Source: Paralvinella palmiformis
Taxonomy: Eukaryota; Annelida; Polychaeta; Terebellida; Alvinellidae
Direction of reading: 5' to 3'
NCBI GenBank assembly: GCA_025642065.1
Contig: JAODUP010000486.1
Coordinates: 610,001 to 674,000, forward strand
DNA: 64,000 bases
Each line of letters begins with the position of its first letter. Within the stretch, counting starts at the first letter, position 1. Shown here one piece after another: positions 21,716-32,300 of this stretch. Made by a program: the position numbers and the translations under genes. The notes beneath the pieces are model-generated. The model saw nothing but the letters and a program-made list of their open reading frames with translations, did not search any database and was not told the DNA's origin.

Positions 21716-22331
21716 TTAGAGCTGTGGCCGTCTCTTGCCAGTCGTTCCATGTTTCATTTCCATTCCGTCCAAGGATGCTCGCTTGTTTTGCAGCGTGTCT
21801 TTAACATTGACGTCCTCCGTGTGATATAATTCTACGTGAAGATGGCCACATCGAATCACTTCGGCAGCATTTCGTCCAATATCCAGCGCTTTGAAGAAAT
21901 GATTGTCGTCCGAGTTAGAGAGACAGTAGATGGCCACGCTTCCCTCTCTCGTGATAATCAAAGTGACGTAGTGTGGTCGTGGGCGATTCTTGCCCGGCAC
22001 ACAATAAAAGTCGGCGAGTTAGAGCCTCGTATTCGCACCAATCAAGTTAGTAACAGGAAGTGAGAACCTCTTAGGGCCGTATATCGATTTGCTATCCTTC
22101 TCGTTTGCAATGACACCAAAGAATAATCCTCTAAGTTTTTCCCACATTCGCCGGTGAACGCTGATCTCCGTGAAGGTCTTTCTCGTATTTCTCCATGATG
22201 CCTGTTGATTTTAGAATATCATCATGGTACTTCTCCTTTTCGTCTCGAAATAACTTACGACATGGTATCATTATTCCCTGCCTTTCTTCGATATAGCGTA
22301 TAGCTTTTTCACTCGAGTCTGATAACTGATT
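21716..22331 (-). pseudogene. PHYHIP/PHYHIPL-like pseudogene
   Basis: The - strand reads through a C-terminal region resembling phytanoyl-CoA hydroxylase-interacting protein and PHYHIPL. Landmarks are CRKLFRDEKEKYHDDIL, then LRGLFFGV, IYGPKRF, ADFYCV, HYVTLIIT and LYHTEDVNV, ending with TAA at 21716-21718. Two lesions break it: five A instead of four (22136-22140 on +), which shifts the frame, and a stop (TAA, 22019-22021) where the family has an aromatic residue before LADFYC. No N-terminal fibronectin-type domain is visible upstream. The family is known mainly as a binding partner of phytanoyl-CoA hydroxylase. The homopolymer lesion could be an assembly error; the stop is independent of it. 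No introns are seen in the matching part. Confidence 0.78.
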
Positions 22332-22928
22332 TCGTCAATACGCCTCCATATTTATAATAAAATGAATCTGTTATTTTGACAGCGTTCTTACTTTAATAGC
22401 GATATAACCACACTACTTGTATATCAAGCCACACTGTAAACCCTAATTTAGGGAAACCCTATTTCTCTACTCTATTTTTTCGAGCATTCTAGGTGGTTAT
22501 TATATGCGCAGTTCGAATATGCTAAAACTAACGTTGGGCAAATAATGTATTTTTACATGAATATGTGTATATCCAGGTTCATTAGACTGTCTTTTATCGA
22601 TATAGTATTCAGTTTTCTTGGTAAAGCATATTAAATGGTCTTCTGAATACGCAGCCATTTTCATCGTTGTCCCTTCGAATCACTGACCTGAAATGTCAAT
22701 GCTTCGAATACACTCACACTGGGTTAGATAAAATAATTTCGGAAAACCAAGCTTGGGGAATTTGGAAAACCCCACTTTCGTATGTTAAATTTGTTCCCCC
22801 CCTCTTTTGCGTGTGTCTGTGTGTGTGTGTGACCTGCGCTCGCGTGGGGTGTAATGCAAAACTAACTCCGACGTGTTGACAAATGACGTGATATACGTTA
22901 ATAATTGATTAATTTCTACACTGTCAAG

Positions 22929-23120
22929 GGGCGCCTCCGTGGTCTAGCGGTAGCGTGTTGGACTACAGATCCCTACTACCCGTGTTCGAATCTCGGCGTG
23001 GGCATATCTGAAGGTTGTTTCATCTTTGACTTCGCTTCATTACCTTTGGAGGTTGGTCGGCCCATTTAGCCTACCATATGCACAAAAGGGGCCGTAAAAC
23101 ATCAATCACCATCATCATCA
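22929..23120 (+). mobile_element. SINE family A, full copy with 14-bp TSD
   Basis: Intact head (A box GTGGTCTAGCGGTAGCG, B box GTTCGAATCTC), body and ATCATC tail. The exact direct repeat TCTACACTGTCAAG flanks it at 22915-22928 and 23121-23134. Confidence 0.95.
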
Positions 23121-23460
23121 TCTACACTGTCAAGACATAAATGTCAATATTATCATATATTTTACGTTTGATTTATGTGACAATTTCTCCATTTATATGT
23201 ATTATCTCACCTATTGCGCCTTTTAATGTTAAAGGTATATACAGGTAGTCGATCGGCGACTTACGACTTACGCAACTTTTTGAATTTACCGGCAGCACGA
23301 CTTAAATATGATTATAATATCGTCAGTACACAGTATATTATACGTAAGGTAATTATAACATATAGGCCAACTAACGACTAGATAAACTTACGACAGGTAT
23401 TATTATTTGATGTCAGAATCTCGTTGTGTTATAATAATGCCCGAAATGGCAGTTATTTTA

Positions 23461-23724
23461 CGTGACTTAGCCACCTCAAATGAGGGAGACTCATATATGG
23501 TCTGTAATTTACTGCTCCCCCACGGGGACTACTTCTAAATAAATTTAGAATTTACAATAGATGACATATTCGGGGGAGAAAACCTCGGCGGTTGCCTCTT
23601 TGGATGAAAAACTCCCTCTGTACTACTGTAATGCTACGTCCGGGATTCGAACCGCTGACCTCCGGCACAGCATGACCATGAGTAAGAAAGTCCCACACCC
23701 TTACCCACTAGGCCATAGAGGCGG
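23461..23724 (-). mobile_element. SINE family C, tRNA-derived
   Basis: Read on the - strand the head is CCGCCTCTATGGCCTAGTGG (A box) with a B box GGTTCGAATCCC 55 bp further on. The body ends CTCATTTGAGGTGGCTAAG. The 3' part recurs at 4576-4720. No clear target duplication was found. Confidence 0.75.
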
Positions 23725-24244
23725 TACAATTATAAAGTTTATGATCATCACCTACGCTATAAATATATAGCACAAGAATCGTCGATTAATGTGTGTGGAT
23801 AGACCAGGAAGCATAGAAAATGTACAACATGTAGACATACATCTTTACCAGTTGCTTTGAGTGGGTTTTAGCAGTGAACGGTGATGCTATATAATGAGGT
23901 AATAATAATCTCAATCATGGCAGCTTATTTCAAAAATGTATATTAATGAATTATTTCAGAAATGTATATTAATCAATGAATAAAAAATAGAGTAAATGTA
24001 AATTCACATAGTTAATTGTTTGTTCTTGTTAAAAATTTGATTCAGTAATTCTTCATTCCTCTCTAACATACCAATTTCTACCCTTTTGGCAAGTAATTGG
24101 TATACGACAAAGTGCACGTTGGAAGGTATTTTATTATCATCATCTAAGATTTCTTATGGCACATATTCAATTTAAATTCAATTCAAAAGGTAAAAAGGGT
24201 AAACTAAACTACGACTAATAAATATATACATAAAGCATTTTACG

Positions 24245-25470
24245 TCAATGATGATGACACAGTGATGAAGTATACAGAGTATCACTACTCATGATACTCT
24301 GTAATATCGCATTGCTCGATCTAGCTATGCACGTCAAAACAGTATACACAATTTTCCTTATTAACATTTTACATGTAGGTAAGCCTGTTGACACAAACAT
24401 ATAACTGGCACCATAATCTCGAGGTTCATTGGATAACAATCTAAATACATTATTGTAGGGTATACACAGTTTTCTAATTCACTCTGCTCTATAGTAACAT
24501 CACAGCTGGCATGTATATAATGAAGTGCAGTAGTACATTTTACAGATTATGTATATATGTAAAACTTTCCGGTCAAGGCATTACCCTGAGCATAAATCCT
24601 CTTGTATTGCCTAGACGTGTCATCATTGTCACTAAGATCGTCTGTGCTAATATGTCGAAGATATTTACACTTACTAACCCTTGGTAATGTTTCATCAGTT
24701 AGCACAAAGTTTGGAATGTATATGACTTTGAATCTTTTACAACAAATATCATAACATCACTTTCGGTACTATTTTTATTTAATATTCATGTTATAATCCA
24801 TATTATGAACACAGAGATAATAAAATTGATAAATCCATCGATGAAGGAGCGATCATCATCATACATCAAATGGTTAATTAACGTTGAGCCTATTATACAT
24901 CCAACTGCCCATTTAGCCTATCATGTGCACAAAGGTGACCGTAAAACACCGATCACCATCATCATCATTATTATACACCCAGCGTTTACCTTGTTTAATT
25001 TGTTCCTGACATCATCCTTATAAACACAAAATGATAAGGAGAAATCGTAGGACATGATATTTTTCCAACATGCATACATTTGTTAGTAGTATATCAAAAT
25101 ATTAAAATCTGAACTATATACAACTGAAAGTATGCCCCGCTTTATAAGTTTCTCAAATAGAACATAATGATTTACATGAAGTGAAGTATACATTACTATC
25201 CAAACTCCAAGATTTTAGTACAGACTCTAAGAAGGCATAGATATGAATGTCTGTAGGGACTTAATTTACTATGTTTAGTCTTGAAGCCAAACTGAGTATT
25301 GCATGTATTTATAGGCTGTATATGTAAAACGGTCATGAGTAATTTTTCAAATAATTTGGACACAATGCTGGCTAAAGTAATAGGTCTCTAATTTCTCTTG
25401 CTAGTATGTATGTTTAATTACAATGGGCACTAGCATAACAGATATCATGGATTCAGGCAAAATGTCATGG
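24245..25470 (-). pseudogene. Decayed LINE reverse transcriptase, middle and C-terminal parts
   Basis: Two blocks on the - strand match non-LTR retrotransposon ORF2. One (about 25470-25140) gives LPESMISVMLVPIV and, in shifted frames, YNRPIxLAS-like and QFGFKT-like pieces around the catalytic core. The other (about 24720-24245) gives KCKYLRHISTDDLSDNDD, RQYKRIYAQGNAL and the C-terminal GLPTCKMLIRKIVY. Stops and frameshifts are frequent, so it is inactive. It is a different element from the one at 20 kb. A short SINE-A tail fragment (24905-24972) is embedded in it. Confidence 0.75.
24905..24972 (+). repeat. SINE family A, tail fragment
   Basis: CCCATTTAGCCTATCATGTG, then a CCGTAAAACACC core and (ATC)n. 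The head is missing. Confidence 0.7.
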
Positions 25471-26124
25471 ACAAATAAACTTGTAAAGCGCATATATATA
25501 TATAGACAACAGTGGGATTGTAACATCACTGCAATGGTTCAGGTATTCTGCAGATATATCATCTAAACCACATTTCTTATTGTCCTTCAAATCAAACCCA
25601 GTTTACAACATCAATAACATTTGGAAGAGACAGATTACTATTAGATCTATTCATTAGCTTAATTTCTTTCCAAAAAGTCATTTTTATACAACAGCTTTTT
25701 GACAAGTGATTCCCTTCTTAGAATGACAACGGGGAATAATTCAATTTTTTTATTGTTTCAGGTATAAATTAATATGGCTGGATATGATATATGGGTCAAA
25801 CAATTTATAAGATAGATTTTGAAGAAGTTGAATAATGGTTAACACCAGTTGAATGATTTCTCCTTTTTTTAAGATTCAGACCACATTTACCTTACCCCGC
25901 AGTTTGTTATCACTCTGGGCTGTGTGTATTATGCTCATAATAAACATAATCAACATGATGATAGATATACCCTGGAGTTGATAATCATGCAATTAGATCT
26001 ATGGTCTATACACTATTTTGACTTTCTTTTGTCTCATTAAGAATTCTGACCAATTCAGTTGTTTTATTTATGAGAAGTTTACTCTCTTACCTGATTCGCT
26101 ACACTACAATTATTTATTAATAAG

Positions 26125-26129
<5 letters not shown>

Positions 26130-26180
<51 letters not shown>
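26130..26180. repeat. (AT)n microsatellite
   Basis: Pure AT run about 190 bp upstream of the proposed NSMCE3 start. Confidence 0.95.
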
Positions 26181-26185
<5 letters not shown>

Positions 26186-26371
26186 AACTAAAAAGAAATA
26201 ACTTTGAAAATATAACTTTTATTTTATGTGATGTCATATTGTGGTAAATAGTTTCATTAAATCCATTATCGAAAAATACGTGACGGAGTATTCTATCACA
26301 ATGCGACACATCGTGCGAATTCATTATTTTTGTTTACATAAAAGCTGTTCATCCTACTTAACCGTTTAATA

Positions 26372-29300
26372 ATGCTAAAGTCTAGAGCTCGACAATCTCG
26401 AATAAGAGATAATCATAATGATTCGGTAATATGCTTTAAAAGTTTCTTATTATATTAGGGTATAATTCACTCAGCTACCAGGTAAAGTCGGTCCCTAACG
26501 TCAGCACTTCATATGGCATAATTAAAGTGGATAAACAATAAGTGGCATAACTAAGCCAGAAGCCTAGATCTACAACTTACAAGTACTAGACACAAGACAG
26601 TAGACTCTACTTCAGCAAGTAGATCTACAAGGGCAAGGATGAAGGATAACGATTTAAATCATAATGATCTAGATCTTAGCCATCCCGATCAAGTCACTGT
26701 TAGTCAGGTCACAAATCATCAGATCACAGATGCTCTTTCTTGTTTAGATCTACCCATCCCTGCCACCTTACCTGTCACCTTACTCGGTACTGAACCTACT
26801 GGCTACTACTTATACTAGAGTTAGAGAGTCTAACTGACGCCGTTATCAGTTCATTTACACAAATCTTACAGCTTACTAGTTATGTTACAAGAGCACAAAA
26901 TAATCTTAAAGGAATCCTAGACAGCTTGGACCGGGCTGAGTTGTCTTGGACAACTCGGCCCAGTTATGAGACAGCTCGGCCCAATGATAAATGATACAAC
27001 AACAGTGTGTTGTAGTAATGCGCAACATCAAATAAGTTGGGTGGAGCTAGCACCAAACATAGGCCAATCAGTGGCATAATTAAAAGAGCAAATATCAATT
27101 GATTGATAGTTAGATCTACTTGATGGCATTTGTCAAAAGCATATTCAATGTATAATACAGTGCTGCAATACTAATTTTTGGGAAAAATAGAAGTGTGTGT
27201 GTATTCTGACATGATTATCCTGTCATGTTTTAATAGTATAAAATAAATTGATTGATAGTTAATTGTTGGTGACATTTGTCAAAAGCATAATGAATATAAT
27301 ACAATGCTACATATCACATAGCTACATGCAGTTATTCTATATAAGTCTTACACTGCAAGTAAACGACCACCAAGCTACATGGCATGCACTTATTCCATAT
27401 AAGTCTTACACTGCAAGTAAACGACCACCAAGCTACATGGCATGCACTTATTCCATATCAGTCTTGTAAACGATCATCAAGCTATTAATATATAATTATA
27501 TTAATTAACTAATTCACATATCTTTTTCCAGGGCCAAGTTGTCTTGGACAGCTCGGCCCCAGACTGAGTTGTCACTTGGGCTGAGTTGTGCAGGCACCAT
27601 CTTAAAGGAACAACCCACCCTCATTTCAAATCTTCAACATTAATACAAATTTACTCATACAAATCATGAGGTCACTTACCACAACTGGCGCAAGTGATTT
27701 GTATTACCTGCTTATAGCAATGTAAACAGGTGTGAGCCAAACATTTAATTTAGGAACAAAACAGTATTTATGAATATTATAGTATAGTTGGTCCAAATGG
27801 TACTGAAATGGCTAAAAAAAGTCTGTATACAGAAATTCCTTAAGACAATTGTTTATGCTCATGTAACAAGAAGCATCTACCAAGCTAAGATTTATGTCAA
27901 TGAACCTATCAACCACCACAGTGTCAGCTAGTAGCAGTAGTTAATAGGTTGAGCATGGGGGCAGGTAAGGTCAAGAGGATGGCTAACCCAGAGCATTTCT
28001 GATTGGGCTCCATATGGCCACATAATCCTCATCCCATCTGAGGTCAGAACACATGACTTTTCTCCTTCTGGCCATACAATCTAACATTCAAGGAAGCCAT
28101 AATGGCTACCCTGCAGTAGTTAGGATTATTTCCTTATAGCTGTAATACCAGGTAGAGGTCGTGATTATTATAATGGGATTTTAAGTTACTTTTATATGCA
28201 TTACACGTTTAAATCATAATTATCTTATGGTGAACTGTTCCCTTAAAAATGTTCTTGAATTGTGAGTTATTGAGCATTTCATGAACATGAAATGGTCACT
28301 TGTAAATCATGACCAATCATGAACTTGAGGTGGTCATTTCTTGTTTGTGTATATTCGTTAACTTTTGAACAACAACCAGTCACTCATAAACTATTCGTCA
28401 GAGTATTATGTTAAATCCAAATTGTATATACAACATTTGTATCTGTGCTAAGTACCAAATAATTTATAAATGTAATATTACCATTTAAGAGTTACAGAAC
28501 TATGTAGTAGATTCCTTTACACATATTCTAGTATACTCTTCAAATACACCTCAGTAATAATGCAATTAACTCAACATCATGCAGTAGTTAGATATCTGTA
28601 ATGGAAATCTTGAGATCCCTGGTTTGAATCCTGCCCATGTTTGTGGGATACACTTTCCTAGGCAGCCACCCATCAGCCATATGTCCCAGGTATGACCAGT
28701 GCCGATGCCAAACAATTCAACTCAACTAATAGCCACATCACATGTACCATATATGACAAAATCCAACTTGAAGCTTCTGTACCACAGTCTTTCAATAGTC
28801 ATACATAGTATTCAATGATAGATTTTATAACTAATGTGTAATTCTGAACTTTGGTTATTCTAACTATAACTTCACAATTGGACTAATCAACTTGTGCACC
28901 AACCAAAATCTATCAGAAGCAGAAAGCTTTTCATTTGCCTGCCAACAGCAGACAAGTCTAGTAGTCCAATCTTGATGTATTAGTCTGATATCTATACGTA
29001 AAAGAGTTAGTTAGGGTAAGCACAATTCAGGATTATACAAATTTATTGATCTAAAGTTGGATTATACCTACACAATTATCTAGAAGTTAGAACTGACTAT
29101 TTTAACGTAAAAAATAATATACTGTATATACTTGCGTATAATATGCACCTGTTTTTAGGACCAATAAACCCCCCTGGAGTCAAACCCACATATAGGATGC
29201 ACTAAAATCAGCAATATATATTAAAACTCCAAAAAAAATTCATCATCACTCTTTTCACTGAACATCTGTTGGTGTGTCATTATCGGTGCCTCCATGGTCT

Positions 29301-32300
29301 AGCAGTAGTGTGTTGAACCACAGATCACTGCCACCTGTGTTCAAATCTCAGCGTGGGCATATCTGAAGGTTGTTTCATCTTTGACTTTGCTTCATTACCT
29401 TTAGAAGTCGCTCGGCCCATTTAACCTACCATGTGCACGAAAGTGGTGGTAAAACACCAATCATCATCATACATGTTGTTGCCTTTTTCATCGGAGTCAG
29501 TGTCAGATTTGTCATGCTGTTCATCCCATAATACATCATCTTCTGTGCCATCTAAATCATTGCTGATAGAGTACATTTCGAACTATTTGTTAGTGATGGC
29601 AGGGTTGATTTAATCCCAGACAGTTTTCACCCACTGTATGATGATAGGTAATGATGGCCATTTCAGGTTGCCTGCTGCTGTGCCTTCATTTCCATAATGC
29701 TTTACGAAATAGTTTATTAGTAGTTCCAATGTGCAAGCTTTGGAAGTAATTATAACACAGTGTTTGTTATAATTGTTTTCGTTTGATGTGGCTTCTATGG
29801 TTATTCTTTGCTTGGCCTCATTTACCGTTCCATTGATTTACACACACTCACATATCTCGATAGTAATGATGAGTCTTTGTGGTCACGTCATTAATTAGAG
29901 CATCGGATTAAATAATCATGGCAGTTATCATGATTAAGTTTGACTTTGAAAGAGAACAGAGAAAACACACCTAATAAATATGTTTATTGTTCATATATTC
30001 ATTATTAATTGAAAAACATTAGTAATATATTTGCCCCTAAATTATGCCAAATATTCCATTCCCTTTTTAGTGGGATCCACGTATAACATGCACTCAGTTT
30101 TGCCGTTGATTTTGGAGTATAAAAAGTGTGTCTTATACACGAGTATGTACGGTAATCAGTTTTATGAAATTTATTCAATTGTTATGATCACTGATTGTCT
30201 AGTATGCTTATTCATATGTTATTATAGGTAATAGTTGCTATAATTCATTAAAAATTGTATTAAAATATGCAGTGTGAAATTGCAGGATGAAGATGTACAG
30301 AGTATTGTTGGAACTCAAGCTGAGAGAATCTTTTCAGGGATCAGCGAGGGAGAAGTGGATAGCAAGGTATATATGTTATTTACACACACACAAACACACA
30401 CATAATTTATATATGTGTGTGTGTAAAATATTATGGCTGCTTATGTACATGGGTAAAACTGGTGGTATTGCATGCATGTCCATAGATTTTTTTTTTCCAT
30501 AGAATTAAGTTTTGTGTTGTTTGAAATTTTATAAATGAGTCCCTGTTGTTTGATTAAAAATATATGAAATCTGTTATTGTTAATTGTATTGTGCTATAAT
30601 TAATTGAGTGTCATCCGACCTTCGTTTGATAAATAGTGGTTGATGTGAATTAAACTGAAGAGGATGATACTGAAATTCAAACAATGAAATGTTGACTGCC
30701 TTATACATTTACTGTAGAAATATTTATTATCACTGAGCAATAAAGAATGGATGTTAAATTTAATCACTTATACTGTTATAGCATGACATATGGATATAAC
30801 CAGATTATGGTATCCTATAACCAGAGTCTTGTTTAGGCCCATGTTAAAGGGTGTTGCCATTTAATATTAAAACAATTTCCAGGTTCCTACTTGTTATTGG
30901 CTATTCTTACCATGAATCTAGATATCTGATTAAAAAAACTTTGTAGTAATTAAAGGTTTATGATTGTTTTCAAGATTGTGCAGTGATGGGTAAGACCCAA
31001 CCCTTTATACAGCCCATTTAGCCTACCATGTGTGTACAAAAGTGGCTGTAAAACACTAATCATTATCATCATCTTTATACTTCCATGTGGTATAACTGTC
31101 AAGTACGAACATGGATTTGGAGTAGCTCATCAATAGCATTTATTTCCTATTTTACTTCCTTTAAATACCAGCATTGTGGTTGCTAAGATCATCATTCAAA
31201 TCATCTTGGCTTTGAAACATAGAAACACATATCTTCTTCCTAAGCCTAAGTGATATTGGCAAAGTAGATGAGTTGATAAGATCTATGCTGTGATCATTAA
31301 ATTGTTTGATTTCTTGCTGTCCACACTGTACACGTACAAGTTATGCATGAGTATGTAATCATATTGAATAACCAGACACGCAGATATAGACCCGACACTG
31401 ATGGCGTAGCTCACAAATGCTATTGCTGAGAACATTCCACACTCCAGGTCCATACTGCAAGAGAAGGAACATGGCCTAGCCAAGGGTTGACATCAGTGAC
31501 TACTCGGCTGAAATCTTTTGTTGATAATCAGTATTCTTATACAATCTCCAGTGTTCCAGTTATGCCATTACATGGTTGCGCAACGCCCTGCCCCTATTTA
31601 ATTGTGCCTTGTACGTTTATTTTGTGCCCTGTGTATTTATAGGGCACCCGGTGTTATTGGTAATTATGATACTGTCACAAGCTCCATTTCATGAATATTA
31701 ACTAAATGCCAAAGTTAACTAAAAAACTGATTTCACATGATGTGCCCTCAAAAATATCTTTCACATGTAAAAGTGCCCTCCATTTGCCTGCCAACTGCAC
31801 CCTGTACTTTTCAAAACCTAGCTGAAACACTGATCTCTGTTATCTCTGGTCTACTGATGTAACTTTTATTATTTGAAAGGTCATCCACAGTAGTGTAGTA
31901 AGTGAGCTCCGGTGGCCTAGCAGTTAAGCACTCGGCACTTGGTGCCAACAGTCACAGGTTCAAACCCTGTAAGAGGTCGAAACTTTTCCAGGGATTAATT
32001 TCGTGGCTCACAACATCATGGGTGGCTGACCACGTTAAATGGCATTGCCGTATCCACTGAATTATTTAAAATAAAGGGGGACGTTAAAAAAACCCTGAGG
32101 ACGTAAAACACTCTGGCAGTGACCTCAGGGTATTTCGGCTCCATCTTTCCGTATTGCTCCCCTGTGAGTGGTGGGGGAGGAGATTTCTCAACCACTCAAA
32201 CATAGAGGCTGTGCTGATTAATGCAACAGCCTGGGATTCTCCCCGAACAACAAAACCAGTAGTGTAGTGAGTAAATATAAATATCATATGGGGAGAGAAA

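Larger units (their letters stand above)
18449..26371. other. Intergenic tract of dead elements
   Basis: No intact gene is seen. The tract holds two decayed LINEs on the - strand (19900-20325 and 24245-25470), a PHYHIP-like pseudogene, SINE-A, C and E copies, and microsatellites. The rest is AT-rich sequence with no recognisable content. Confidence 0.6.

Noticed and set aside
30287..30502. 71-codon frame starting ATGAAGATGTAC near the NSMCE3 exon
   Set aside because: It is the NSMCE3 exon read in the wrong frame, running into a CA repeat.
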